Counted from the first letter of the stretch, positions 27,283 to 36,454 are shown. The stretch: 64,000 bases of DNA from Pontibacter litorisediminis (GCF_029360645.1 NZ_JARDUA010000001.1:620001-684000), one strand, 5' to 3'. Notes: a model not told the origin generated them from the letters alone. Numbers and translations: made by a program.

Positions 27283-27858
27283 TTAATCGATCACTTTGAT
27301 AATTTGGGCTGGAATGCCCCCTACTACGGTATTGTCCGGTACATCTTTGGAAACCACGGCACCTGCTGCTACGATAGAGTTTTCGCCGATGGTCACCCCT
27401 TGTAAAATGGTTGCCTGGGCACCAATCCAGGCATTCTTTCTAATGTGGATTTTACCTGCAGTGAGTGTTTGTCTATCGTTTACAGAGAGGGGATGCCCTT
27501 CTGAGAGCAAGCAGACTTTGGGAGCAAGCATGACATTATCTTCAATGGTAATGCCGCCCAAATCCAAAAAAGTACAGTCAAAGTTGATGAATACATTTTT
27601 ACCGATTTTGGTGTTCTTCCCATAGTTGATTTGAAATGGCGGAAATACCATTGTCGTCGCATCAACTTCAGAGGCAGTGATTTGGCTTAACAGCTCTCTG
27701 ATTTTATCCGGATTTGCCTCAGCGTTCAATTGAATGAGTAGTTTCCGGGTGGCATTACAAGCGTCCCCAATTTTAACATAGTCTGCATCGTTGAATGAAA
27801 CAGCTTCACCATTTAACAGCCGTTGAAAAATATCTACCTGTTGCACTTTCATAGTCAT
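27283..27858 (-). CDS. maa: Maltose O-acetyltransferase-like sugar acetyltransferase
   Basis: A 191-residue left-handed beta-helix acyltransferase of the LacA/NodL/Maa group. An N-terminal Mac-type helical segment (GDACNATRKLLIQLNAEANP) precedes hexapeptide repeats (TKIGKNVFINFDCTFLDLGG, IEDNVMLAPKVCLLSEGHPL with the catalytic His, IGAQATILQGVTIGENSIVA, AAGAVVSKDVPDNTVVGGIP). It transfers acetyl from acetyl-CoA to a sugar hydroxyl. It is the first gene of the leftward island operon, divergent from the AraC regulator. Confidence 0.88.
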   Translation of the reverse strand: MTMKVQQVDIFQRLLNGEAVSFNDADYVKIGDACNATRKLLIQLNAEANPDKIRELLSQITASEVDATTMVFPPFQINYGKNTKIGKNVFINFDCTFLDLGGITIEDNVMLAPKVCLLSEGHPLSVNDRQTLTAGKIHIRKNAWIGAQATILQGVTIGENSIVAAGAVVSKDVPDNTVVGGIPAQIIKVID

Positions 27859-27906
27859 ATAACATTATGGATTACAAATTTACCCAAACCCATTCTTCCA
27901 TTTGTT

Positions 27907-27928
27907 ACACTTTACACGCATATAGTGT
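27907..27928. promoter_or_regulatory. Possible AraC operator between acetyltransferase and regulator
   Basis: In the 113-bp divergent gap, two direct ACAC half-sites (27907-27910, 27914-27917) face an inverted GTGT (27925-27928). Position and repeat form fit an AraC-type site, but half-sites of 4 bp are weak evidence. Confidence 0.3.
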
Positions 27929-27971
27929 CATATATTTCCTATACTTGTCAAATCAGGAATAATGAGTATGA

Positions 27972-28799
27972 ATGAATAAAGAAGAAAAGGATAAAGTGAT
28001 TTTGCTGGAGGCACTTGGCAGTGTGCAGTTACCAGATGACTTTTTGTATCTCTACCACACGCACATCTACTGCCACCGGGGAAGTATAGGCTTTGTATTT
28101 AAGGATAAGCCGTATACCTGCAAAGCTGGAGAGTTTGTGTTCTGGTTTGCAGATAGTAAGTTGACAGATTTGACCTTTTCAAAAAAAGTTAAAGCGACAG
28201 TTCTGCTGGTGGAAAGAGATTTCCTGGATGAAAATATTCCGGACCAAAGCTGGGGCATTGATGCTTTACTACATTCAAGAGAAAACCCGGTGCTGCACCT
28301 AACTGATAAAAATGACAAGCACCGGGTGCTTTCAAATTTTCACCTGCTGCACGATAAATTCTCCGAAACAGATCACCGCTTTTACCATGAAATCCTGAAG
28401 CTGCAAATGCAGGTGTTCCTTCTGGAAATGTGGCACACGTTTGCGAATGAATATGAACATCGTAAACGAACATTAGAAAGCGGTACGCTTTATGAGCGTT
28501 TTATGCACTTGGTGCAGGAACATTGTATGAAAGAACGGGAGGTACAGTTTTATGCCAACAGACTTAACATTACTGCCAAGTATCTGAATTATGTATGTAA
28601 GCAAAATTCAGCTGTTACCGCATCGGAATGGATACAGCGTTATGTGAGAGAGAGAATTATTCTGCTCTTGCAAAACAAGAATCTGAACATTTCCGAAATT
28701 TCCGATGAAATGGAATTTTCAAGTCAGTCTTTTTTCACACGGTATGTCAAAAAATTACTAGGGATGACACCCAGAGAATTCAGAAATCGATTGGGCTAA
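27972..28799 (+). CDS. AraC-family transcriptional regulator
   Basis: A 275-residue regulator. The N-terminal cupin-like sensing domain (HIYCHRGSIGFVFKDKPYTC, then AGEFVFWFADSKLTDLTF) is followed by a C-terminal double HTH: FYANRLNITAKYLNYVCKQN, then ISEISDEMEFSSQSFFTRYV and the terminal MTPREFRNRLG. It is divergent from the acetyltransferase-hydrolase-SDR-cyclophilin-cupin series, which it probably controls in response to a small molecule. Its GC is low compared with genes outside 24-29 kb. Confidence 0.9.
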   Translation: MNKEEKDKVILLEALGSVQLPDDFLYLYHTHIYCHRGSIGFVFKDKPYTCKAGEFVFWFADSKLTDLTFSKKVKATVLLVERDFLDENIPDQSWGIDALLHSRENPVLHLTDKNDKHRVLSNFHLLHDKFSETDHRFYHEILKLQMQVFLLEMWHTFANEYEHRKRTLESGTLYERFMHLVQEHCMKEREVQFYANRLNITAKYLNYVCKQNSAVTASEWIQRYVRERIILLLQNKNLNISEISDEMEFSSQSFFTRYVKKLLGMTPREFRNRLG

Positions 28800-29317
28800 A
28801 TGAGAAATGTAGCTAACAACAATAGTTTTTCTTCTACAGAATAAATGCTTCTAAAATAGTTAAATCCTTGTGGATAAAGTTCGACAATTCCATCCTTTGG
28901 TCTACCAAAGCAGCTTCAGGTAAAGCTGGAGCTGCTTTTTTGTTTCAGTATAGTTGACGTTTTCCAAATTGTTCCCATTTCGGTGTCTATGTAGAAAGTA
29001 AAGCTATCTATACATTAGCTTCAGGCATAAGCAGCTCCTTCCGTTATTAAGATTTACTCCTTCTCTTGTAAGTTCCTTTCATCTTGCCTTCCTCACCGGC
29101 ACTGCCATTAGGCCGAATCTCAGGCGACTCACACTTGCCCTCCGTGGGGTTAGCGATACGCTTCAATTAGTACTATAGCCTGCTGGCGCGGCGTGGCGTG
29201 CCGCGTGAGGGAGCAGCTGCAACCACATTCCTTTGAATCAGGTACATCATAGGGAGTCTCAGGCTTTCACCTGCGTCTCCTTTAGATAGCAGTCATAACT
29301 CTTTAGCTTCTAAACCT
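28800..29317. other. Intergenic region of 518 bp at the right island end
   Basis: It contains the displaced tRNA-Glu terminator (28902-28944). To its left GTTCGA (28879-28884) recalls a tRNA T-loop, but no cloverleaf can be drawn. A 39-codon minus-strand frame (29047-29166, TTG start, ending KGTYKRRSKS) is too short and lacks support, so it is not called as a gene. Confidence 0.4.
28902..28944 (+). repeat. Orphan copy of the tRNA-Glu downstream terminator
   Basis: Forty-three bases match 61941-61983 with one difference (G at 28925 against A at 61964). There the sequence is the last 3 nt of tRNA-Glu plus its terminator. Here no tRNA precedes it. The hairpin (AAAGCAGCTTCAG with CTGGAGCTGCTTT) and T run remain intact, so it may now terminate the AraC gene. 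Confidence 0.85.
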
Positions 29318-29497
29318 ATGAAAAACATTCCCATACAATGGCTTTATGGCCTCCTTTTCCTTTTACTCTCCCTTACGCTGAGCGGCTGCGACCTTGTCGG
29401 CGATGTGCTCGAGTTCGGCTTCTGGACAGCTGCGATCATCATCGGCATTCTGGTGCTGATCATCTATTTCATCGTTAAGCTATTCAGGGGCAGGTAA
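29318..29497 (+). CDS. Small lipoprotein with a C-terminal membrane helix
   Basis: A 59-residue product starting MKNIPIQWLYGLLFLLLSLT. The lipobox is LSGC with Cys24 (followed by DLVGDVLEFG), and a second strongly hydrophobic segment (AAIIIGILVLIIYFIVKLF) ends with the basic FRGR. The signal-plus-helix layout is seen in small membrane proteins of Cytophagales next to permease genes. It lies 72 bp before the AI-2E-type transporter on the same strand. The function is unknown, but the coherent topology makes a real gene likely. Confidence 0.7.
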   Translation: MKNIPIQWLYGLLFLLLSLTLSGCDLVGDVLEFGFWTAAIIIGILVLIIYFIVKLFRGR

Positions 29498-29569
29498 TTC
29501 CAGCCCCACCTCCCGGACTGTCTGCCGATTCCGGCGGCGCACATCAACAGATTTTAAGACACGTCATTC

Positions 29570-30658
29570 ATGGCTGATAGCCCCCAGAACAAAGACACCT
29601 CCTCAGGCAAAGAGGCAAGCACCTTCACCCGCCGCAAACTAAAGGTAGTCGGCATCACGGTAGCGGCTGTGCTCCTCGTTCTGCTGATCGTAAAGGCCTT
29701 CAGTGTACTGCTGCTTATCTTCGCCGGGGTGCTCATGGCTGTGTTCTTCCGTCAAACCGCCAGCGCCCTGAGCAGCCGCACGCGCCTGTCAGACGGGTGG
29801 GCGCTGGCGATCGTGGTGGTGGGGGTGCTGGCGCTGATCACGCTCACCGTATGGCTGATCGCCCCGCAGGTGAGCGAGCAGGCCAGTGCCTTGGGCGACG
29901 AGCTCCCCAAAGCGGCAGAAAGCTTCCGGGAAAGGGTGGAAGACACGAAGTGGGGAAGCAGGCTCGTAGAGGAGGTTCCTTCAATGGACAGCCTGCTGGC
30001 GAACAGGGAGGGCTGGCTGGAGCAAAGTCTCGGCGTACTCTCCACCACCCTCGGGATACTGGGCAACCTGTACGTGGTGCTCTTCCTCGGCCTTTTCCTC
30101 ACCGCACAGCCCCGCATCTACAGGCAAGGTGTCGTGATGCTCTTCCCATTGCCCAGGCGGGACAGGGCGAAGGAAGTAATCGACACGCTGGGGTCCACGC
30201 TTTACAAGTGGCTGCTGGGCAAGCTCTTCTCCATGGTGATTGTAGGGGTCTTCACCGCCGTTGGTTTGTACCTATTGGGCATTCCGATGGCGCTGGTGCT
30301 GGGCCTGATCGCCGGCCTGCTTTCCTTTATCCCGAACTTCGGGCCGATCATTGCCCTAGTGCCGGCCGTGCTGATTGCCCTGGCGGAAGGGCCTAATCAG
30401 GCGCTTTACGTCGTGTTACTCTATATTGGCATACAGGCCGTGGAGAGCAATATCCTGACCCCGCTGGTACAGAAGAAGATGGTCGAGATCCCCCCGGCCC
30501 TGATCATTGTGGGGCAGCTGCTGTTAGGGGTTTTCTCAGGGACGCTGGGCCTCATCCTGGCCACCCCGATCATGGTGGTTTGTATGGTGCTGGTCAAGAT
30601 GCTCTACGTGCACGATGCTCTGGGCGACGAAGACGTACAGGTGGAGAGTTCCTCCTGA
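29570..30658 (+). CDS. AI-2E family transporter (PerM/YdiK-like permease)
   Basis: A 362-residue protein with about eight membrane helices. The family pattern is clear: paired N-terminal helices (VVGITVAAVLLVLLIVKAFS, then FAGVLMAVFFRQTASAL), a central coiled/soluble part (residues 110-160), and the conserved C-terminal block GIPMALVLGLIAGLLSFIPN, then FGPIIALVPAVLIAL and VESNILTPLVQKKMVEIPPA. Despite the name, few members export autoinducer-2; others are Na+/H+ or unknown exporters. The gene is noticeably more GC-rich than the island to its left. Confidence 0.9.
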   Translation: MADSPQNKDTSSGKEASTFTRRKLKVVGITVAAVLLVLLIVKAFSVLLLIFAGVLMAVFFRQTASALSSRTRLSDGWALAIVVVGVLALITLTVWLIAPQVSEQASALGDELPKAAESFRERVEDTKWGSRLVEEVPSMDSLLANREGWLEQSLGVLSTTLGILGNLYVVLFLGLFLTAQPRIYRQGVVMLFPLPRRDRAKEVIDTLGSTLYKWLLGKLFSMVIVGVFTAVGLYLLGIPMALVLGLIAGLLSFIPNFGPIIALVPAVLIALAEGPNQALYVVLLYIGIQAVESNILTPLVQKKMVEIPPALIIVGQLLLGVFSGTLGLILATPIMVVCMVLVKMLYVHDALGDEDVQVESSS

Positions 30659-30767
30659 GCTCGCGGCACGGACATTCTGCAGCAGGATACAACCTAGGCT
30701 TATCTTCTGTTAAGATCATCCTACAAGCGCATTAACCCTTAACGTCAGGCCTTGCCAGTCGTCCCGC

Positions 30768-31769
30768 TTACTTCCGCATAGCCAGCTTCACGAAAATGGG
30801 GAAGTGGTCTGAACCAAACGCCGGAAGCCTTTCCAGCTCCACCACGGCGAATTCCTCGGACACGTAAACCTGATCCAATGGCCACCGCAGAAAGTTGGAG
30901 GTGGCGTCGAAGGAACAGTAGAGGCCTCTTCCTACCCGCACATCCCCCAGTCCGGTACGGGTTCCGAAGAGCTTAGAAGTTTTTGACCAGGCCACATCGT
31001 TAAAGTCGCCGGTCACTACCGTGGGCAGGTTTCTGTTTGCCACCGCTTGGCCAACTTTCAGCAGCGCCACTTCCTCCTCCCCCACATTGTCCGGGTACTT
31101 GCTCGGCTTTGGGGGCACCGGATGCATCGCGTGCAGCCGAAACTCAGTGCCGTCCGCAAGGATGACCAGCGTGTGGATCGATGGCACGCGCTGGTGGCTC
31201 AGGAATTTGATGTGGGTGTTCCGGAGCGGGAGCCGAGAGTAGAGGGCCATGCCGTAGGTGTTGTCCAGCGGGTACAAGACTTTGTGGGGGTACCACTCCT
31301 CCAAGGGGGAGAGGCGGCTAACCCACCATTGGTTAACCTCCATGGCCAGCACCATGTCCGGGTTTGACTTGCGCACCATGTTCAGGAATGCGGCGGCCTG
31401 CCTGTTATCCATCCATACGTTGGCAATCAGCAGACTCAGGCTCCTGCCCTTCCCTACTGTAGCGGGGGCGGCCGTCTCCACAGCCTCACTTACCAGAGGA
31501 GTGTAGGGCAGGATCAGGCGCGCCTGCAGCCCGGCGGCGGCCATAAGGCCCAGCAGGAACAGCACGGTCGGAGCCTTCCATCCTCTATTAAAAGCGACAA
31601 ACAGCACAAGGCACACAAGCAGCCCTACTAGGACCTGCACCCGCGGAAAGTCAAGTGCTTTGATGTACCAGAACCGCACGTCGTGCACCAGGGAGAGCAG
31701 GGTCACGACGATCAGCAGGGTTCCTGCAATCACAATAAAGTAGAGGATAGTTTGTCTTACAAGGTGCAT
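30768..31769 (-). CDS. Membrane-anchored endonuclease/exonuclease/phosphatase (EEP) protein
   Basis: A 333-residue protein. Three N-terminal helices cover residues 1-85, followed by an EEP domain: LSLLIANVWMDNR, DMVLAMEVNQWW (catalytic Glu), LHAMHPVPPK, VVTGDFNDVAWS (Asp/Asn) and the C-terminal SDHFPI with the catalytic Asp-His. The active site faces out of the cytoplasm if the helices insert as usual. Such proteins act on phosphodiesters, nucleic acids or lipids, but the substrate here is unknown. It converges on the AI-2E transporter gene. Confidence 0.87.
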   Translation of the reverse strand: MHLVRQTILYFIVIAGTLLIVVTLLSLVHDVRFWYIKALDFPRVQVLVGLLVCLVLFVAFNRGWKAPTVLFLLGLMAAAGLQARLILPYTPLVSEAVETAAPATVGKGRSLSLLIANVWMDNRQAAAFLNMVRKSNPDMVLAMEVNQWWVSRLSPLEEWYPHKVLYPLDNTYGMALYSRLPLRNTHIKFLSHQRVPSIHTLVILADGTEFRLHAMHPVPPKPSKYPDNVGEEEVALLKVGQAVANRNLPTVVTGDFNDVAWSKTSKLFGTRTGLGDVRVGRGLYCSFDATSNFLRWPLDQVYVSEEFAVVELERLPAFGSDHFPIFVKLAMRK

Positions 31770-32637
31770 GCAACCATATGCTTGAATGGAATAAACGGCT
31801 TAGAAGGCTGGGTTGTTCGAAATGGCAATTACCTCGTCTATCTCTCATGGCTATCAGCTCGCAAGTGACGGCTTACTGTCCATGGGGCAAGCGGTTGCCC
31901 TCGATCCGTGTCGTGATGCTATATTCTGGCATAATGGCCTCTCAGGCAATTCGTAAACATGCAGTTTTTCGTAGATAAGTTGGGGTTTTAAGCAGTGTTT
32001 TGGTTTAGTTTTATACTTTGATATAGGCGCTACCTCCTCTTTAGTGGCTGAAGAATCAGGAATAAGTTAAATTTTCTTTTTCCCAGAGCAGAGCAGCTTC
32101 CCTACAGTTGACCCTCCTTTGTATTTACCTGAATCAGAAAATTGAAAAAACGCCGCCAAGCAGGACTACCTTCAGCGCAGGGACTACATCTTCTACGCCA
32201 AATTGATTAGCGGAAATCCGTGTTAACCTTATGCCAACATGCTACTGCCTACGCTTGGGCTTCTACTTGCTTCAGCAAATCATTTCAAAAACTAAAAGCT
32301 CATCTTGATTTGAGAGACGGCAACGAATCGCTATATGCCGAGGATGCAGATGGCACCTTCCGTTTCATAGGAAAAAGGGATTTGAATGGCAGTAACGGAT
32401 TTCAGTTCTGGTGCCTGCCGGGGAACTACAGGATTCGGGCAACACCAAACCTGACAACTTTCTCGGATGTAGCCCCAGACTACGGGGAGAGCAGCCTTAG
32501 CCTGGCCACTGCCACGCCGCTGGTAATAACAGCCTCTCCCACAGCTGAACGCCAGAAGCCCTACCCATAGAGACGTTAGTAAACAGGCCATAGGCATGGC
32601 TCATCCCTCAAGCTGTCTTTGCTTACCTAAACTAATC
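31770..32637. other. About 870 bp with no well-supported gene
   Basis: The longest frame, 32220-32570 (+, 116 codons), has a plausible beta-rich stretch (AEDADGTFRFIGKRDLNGSN) but no signal peptide, RBS or promoter, and its N-terminus looks random; it may be a gene relic. TATACTT occurs near 32010. Nothing else was recognised. Confidence 0.35.
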
Positions 32638-32793
32638 CTACTCTTTGGGCATCCTATCATGCTCATCCCCATTTCTAGATGAGTCGCGTTTAGCTTCCTT
32701 TGCTGCAGCTTTAAGCATTTCATGATGCTCTTTCTTTTCCTTGAATTCTTTCCGGCGCTGTTTCTTCTGTTGGTCTCTTGATCTGGTACTCAT
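32638..32793 (-). CDS. Small basic, highly charged protein
   Basis: Fifty-one residues from the ATG at 32793 (MSTRSRDQQKKQRRKEFKEK), rich in Lys, Arg and Glu and probably helical or disordered. A longer frame from 32844 adds 17 hydrophobic residues that look unrelated. Similar short KKQRR-type proteins occur in Bacteroidota without known function. The assignment is tentative, because the composition alone could arise by chance. Confidence 0.45.
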   Translation of the reverse strand: MSTRSRDQQKKQRRKEFKEKKEHHEMLKAAAKEAKRDSSRNGDEHDRMPKE

Positions 32794-33368
32794 AAATAAA
32801 TTCTGTATAACAAACTCCAATATCGTACATGCCTTGATATCCAAAGATATCTTGTCTATATGCTTAAACGAAATTAGAATGTCTCGGCATTGAACGTGAT
32901 TGGATGAATGTAATCTTGCCTGTTAAGATGGTTAAAACAATGGTACTTGTAAGATAAGAAACACTAAACTTATTAAAATGCTTAGTCAGCTACTTCCTGC
33001 CGAATGAATGCTGAAGTATTTCTGTTTGATTATTTTCATACCGTACCTCATGTTTTTTTGACTGCTTTTCTATTCTATATCCTCTGAGTAACGAGCCTCC
33101 TGAATAGTAATCCTTAAGCTGGCCTATCCGACCTAGTAAATTCCCTCACGACGCCTAAGCCTAATAAGCCTGTCTATTTGTCTAGAGCAACCGCTATGCT
33201 AAAAAAGATTTATACTTTGGTTACTATCTTCCCACTTTACCGAGTTTCGTCTTTTCAAGCTGTGCATTCGGCAAGTACGAAATTGTTGTTCTTACCACTT
33301 GCGCTACTTGCAGCTAGTTGGCTTCTGCGGTAGCCAACCTTGGTCAAGGCTGGCTGATAGAAGATGAC
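32794..33368. other. 575-bp intergenic region
   Basis: AT-rich, with stop codons in all frames. One TATACTT lies near 33210. No RNA gene or repeat is recognised. Confidence 0.4.
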
Positions 33369-34388
33369 TCATAAGTTTTTCAGGCTCAGCACCGCTTTTA
33401 CTATTCCTTTTTCCAGAGCTTCTTCCTTAGAGCAGTCTTCGTCACTGTACAACTCCTCGGCATACTTTAGCGCCATAGTTTGGGTTTGCTCGTCCAGCAC
33501 ATTCAGACGTTGCTGATTGTCTTTGAACAAGGAAGCAACATAAGCGGTATAGTTTTCCATGTCAATGGTAACGTGCTCCGTATCTAGGTCTCGGAACACG
33601 GCGCTGATTTTGTCCTTTAGAATTTTCTGCTCGACCAAACATAAGTCATCGATCTTAACATGCACGGTCACCACCTTCTTTTCGGAAGTGAGGCCCCAGA
33701 TGTGGAAGTGGTTTACCCGTTTTACGCCCTCCAGGCAAAGGATCTTCTGCCTGAGTAAAGGCACATTTACACCTTTTGGCACACGCTGCAGGAATACCTT
33801 TACCACGTCTACCAGCTTCACACTGATGAGGATAAGCACAACCAGGTTGATGACGATGGCAAGTATAGGGTCAAGTATGGGAATGTTCCAGAAGAGCAGA
33901 ATGATGCTCACCACTAATACCGCCAGCCAACCCAGCGTATCCTCCAGCAAATGTATGGTCAGCACCTGCCTGTTGAGCGACTTGCCCGACTTCAGCTTCC
34001 AGGCGCCAATGCCATTGAGCACCATGCCTAACACTGCAATGCCGATCATCCATTTCACGTCGGGCATCTGCGGGTTCATGATGCGCTTTATACTTTCATA
34101 GAAAATGTAGATCGCCCCAAGCATCAGCACCAGTGCGTTGATGAGCGCACTCAGCATCGAAAAGCGCTTGTAACCGTAGGTATAGCGGTCGTTGCTCTCC
34201 TCCTTCTCCGACTTCCGCTCAAAATACCAACCCAAGCCCAGGGACAGACTATCGGCAAAGTCATGCAGAGAGTCAGCAATGATGGCAATGCTGCCGGAGA
34301 TCAGTCCCCCCACTAGTTCCAGAATAGTAAAGGATAGGTTCAGCAGGAAAGCAGTTCGAATACTTTTACTTTTTTTCTCTTTTGGCAT
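33369..34388 (-). CDS. czcD: Cation diffusion facilitator (CzcD-like Zn/Cd/Co exporter)
   Basis: A 339-residue CDF transporter with six helices. The metal site in helix 2 is HDFAD (His42, Asp46) and in helix 5 HLLED, the HxxxD pair typical of zinc-transporting CDFs. The C-terminal cytoplasmic metallochaperone-like domain (VKRVNHFHIWGL, then HVTIDME) is complete. It sits 38 bp downstream of the P-type ATPase on the same strand, forming a two-gene heavy-metal efflux unit. Zn is the most likely main substrate. Confidence 0.93.
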   Translation of the reverse strand: MPKEKKSKSIRTAFLLNLSFTILELVGGLISGSIAIIADSLHDFADSLSLGLGWYFERKSEKEESNDRYTYGYKRFSMLSALINALVLMLGAIYIFYESIKRIMNPQMPDVKWMIGIAVLGMVLNGIGAWKLKSGKSLNRQVLTIHLLEDTLGWLAVLVVSIILLFWNIPILDPILAIVINLVVLILISVKLVDVVKVFLQRVPKGVNVPLLRQKILCLEGVKRVNHFHIWGLTSEKKVVTVHVKIDDLCLVEQKILKDKISAVFRDLDTEHVTIDMENYTAYVASLFKDNQQRLNVLDEQTQTMALKYAEELYSDEDCSKEEALEKGIVKAVLSLKNL

Positions 34389-34426
34389 TTCGCTGTCTAT
34401 CTCCTCTGTTTTATACTTCCGCCTGT

Positions 34427-36454
34427 TTAATCAAAGTGCATGCGCTGGATGCGCACGGCGTTAAGAATTGCCAGGAAGGCTACGCCCACATCGGCAAACA
34501 CGGCCTCCCACATGGTGGCCAAACCGCCTGCTCCCAGTAGAAGTACAACCGCCTTCACTCCGAAGGCCAGGGCTATGTTCTGCCACACGATCTGCCTGGT
34601 TTTTTTGCCGATGTTAATGGCCGTGGGTATCCTGGAAGGATGGTCTGCTTGTATTACCACGTCTGCCGTCTCGATAGCCGCATCCGAGCCCAAGCCGCCC
34701 ATGGCCATGCCCACGTCGGCTAGCGTGATGACAGGGGCGTCGTTGATGCCGTCACCCACAAAGGCTACGGTATGGCCTTTAGCTTTGAGCTCCTCCACCT
34801 TGCTTACCTTGTCCTGCGGCAGCAGCCCGCCATATGTCTCATCCAGCTTCAACTCACTGGCCACCTTCTGCACAATAGAGCCCTTGTCCCCGGAGAGCAT
34901 CACCAGCTTTTTTACACCCAGTTCACGCATGCGCTGCACAGCCAAAGGAGCGTCTTCTTTTATTTTGTCGGCAATAGTAATGTACCCGGCATATTCCCCG
35001 TCCACTGCCACCAGTACGATGGTCTCCACAATATCACGCACGGCTGGGTCATAGGTCACTTCATACTTCTCAAGTAGCCGACTATTACCCACAAGCAACT
35101 GTTTGCCATCTACTTCGCCCTTCAAGCCGTGGCCCGGGATCTCCTCTACCTGCCCCACCTGGTGCTGCTGATACGCCTGGCCAGCCTCGGCCACAACGGC
35201 CTGCGCAATCGGGTGCGTGGACCGGCTTTCCAGCGCGGCCACAGCCGACAAGAACCAAGCCTTGTCGGGTAAGGTTGTCTCTACGCGCTGCACTTTAAAC
35301 ACCCCCTCGGTGAGGGTGCCGGTTTTGTCCATCACCACGGTATCCACCTGCGTCATCAGGTCCAGGAAATTGGAGCCTTTAAACAGCAAGCCGTTGCGCG
35401 AAGCTGCCCCAATGCCGCCGAAGTAGCCCAGTGGAATGGAGATGACCAGGGCGCAGGGGCAGGAAATCACCAGGAAGATCAGGGCTCGGTAGAGCCACTG
35501 GTTGAAGTCATAGGCCTCCACAAAAAAGTATGGAAGGAAAGTGAGTCCCACGGCCAGGAAGAAGACGATGGGCGTGTATATTTTGGCAAATTTGGTGATG
35601 AACTGCTGAGTTTTGGCTTTTCGGCCACTGGCCTCCTCCACCAGCCGCAGGATTTTAGACAGTGCGCTGTTTTCATAGGCTGAGGTCACCCTCAGCTCCA
35701 CCACCCTATCCAGGTTAATCATGCCCGCCAGCACCGTCTCCCCTTTTGTTTTCGTATCTGGCTTTGATTCGCCGGTGAGGGCGGCCGTGTTGAAAGAGGA
35801 GCGTTCGGAGAGTAGTTCGCCGTCCAGGGCTACTTTCTCGCCTGCTTTTACCTGTATAACATCTCCCACCTGCACTTCTTTGGCCTTCACGGTAGAAATG
35901 CCGCCCTCCGTCACAAGCTCTACTTCATCCGGGCGGTTATCGATTAGCGCCTTGATGGAGCGGCGGGAGCGCAGCACGGCCGCCTCCTGGAAATGCTCCC
36001 CGATCACGTAGAAAAGCATTACGGCCACGCCCTCGGCGTATTCCCCGATGTAAAAGGCACCGAGTGTGGCCATGCTCATTAGAAAGAACTCATTGAAGAA
36101 GCTGCCCCGCAAGCTCCGGAGCGCGTGCCACACCACCCGCCAGCCTACCAACACATAAGCCACAGCATAAACTATAAACCGCACATACCCTGTAAACCAA
36201 GGGGTGTCGAGGTAGTCCAGCAGAATTCCACCCAACAAGAGGATAAGGCTTAACGCGGTGGGAATGTAGGAGGACTTTGCTTCCTCTTCCGCCTCCTCGT
36301 GCTCTTCTGCCCCCTTGGCTTTTGTCCTCCCGTCCAGGGAGCAGCACTCCGCGCCTACGTTCGGGCCAGGTGCCTCTGCTGTGCGCGGTGAGGTGATCTC
36401 GAGCGGCTTAAAGTCTTCTTCTATGTTTTTAGTTGTTTCTGTATTCTTTTTCAT
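34427..36454 (-). CDS. zntA: Zn/Cd/Pb-exporting P1B-type ATPase
   Basis: A 675-residue heavy-metal ATPase. There is no full HMA domain at the N-terminus; instead there is a short Cys pair (GAECCSLDGR) and an acidic stretch with His. Then come membrane helices, the actuator domain (ALTGESKP), CPCALVISIP in helix 6, the phosphorylation site DKTGTLTEG, HP (STHPIAQAV) and the hinge GDGINDAPVITLADVGMAMG. The last helix region has FGVKAVVLLLG and WEAVFADVGVAFLAILNAVR, with the Lys and Asp of the P1B-2 (Zn/Cd/Pb) subgroup. The upstream region may contain its regulator site, but no MerR/ArsR gene is adjacent. Confidence 0.93.
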   Translation of the reverse strand: MKKNTETTKNIEEDFKPLEITSPRTAEAPGPNVGAECCSLDGRTKAKGAEEHEEAEEEAKSSYIPTALSLILLLGGILLDYLDTPWFTGYVRFIVYAVAYVLVGWRVVWHALRSLRGSFFNEFFLMSMATLGAFYIGEYAEGVAVMLFYVIGEHFQEAAVLRSRRSIKALIDNRPDEVELVTEGGISTVKAKEVQVGDVIQVKAGEKVALDGELLSERSSFNTAALTGESKPDTKTKGETVLAGMINLDRVVELRVTSAYENSALSKILRLVEEASGRKAKTQQFITKFAKIYTPIVFFLAVGLTFLPYFFVEAYDFNQWLYRALIFLVISCPCALVISIPLGYFGGIGAASRNGLLFKGSNFLDLMTQVDTVVMDKTGTLTEGVFKVQRVETTLPDKAWFLSAVAALESRSTHPIAQAVVAEAGQAYQQHQVGQVEEIPGHGLKGEVDGKQLLVGNSRLLEKYEVTYDPAVRDIVETIVLVAVDGEYAGYITIADKIKEDAPLAVQRMRELGVKKLVMLSGDKGSIVQKVASELKLDETYGGLLPQDKVSKVEELKAKGHTVAFVGDGINDAPVITLADVGMAMGGLGSDAAIETADVVIQADHPSRIPTAINIGKKTRQIVWQNIALAFGVKAVVLLLGAGGLATMWEAVFADVGVAFLAILNAVRIQRMHFD

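Larger units (their letters stand above)
23923..28901. mobile_element. Probable inserted island of about 5 kb behind tRNA-Glu
   Basis: The segment lies between the 3' end of tRNA-Glu copy 1 and a 43-bp sequence (28902-28944) that in copy 2 follows the tRNA directly. The simplest reading is that about 5 kb of foreign DNA separated this tRNA from its terminator. The content is visibly more AT-rich than the flanks and codes for an AraC-regulated metabolic cassette. No integrase, transposase or long att repeat is visible; the shared sequence at the junction is only about CTAC, so the mechanism is unclear. Confidence 0.45.

Noticed and set aside
28841..28905. A third tRNA ending at the orphan terminator
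   Set aside because: GTTCGA resembles a T-loop, but the flanking T-stem does not pair and no D or anticodon arm is present.
32220..32570. 116-codon plus frame as a gene
   Set aside because: No promoter, RBS, signal peptide or family resemblance at the N-terminus; left as a possible relic.
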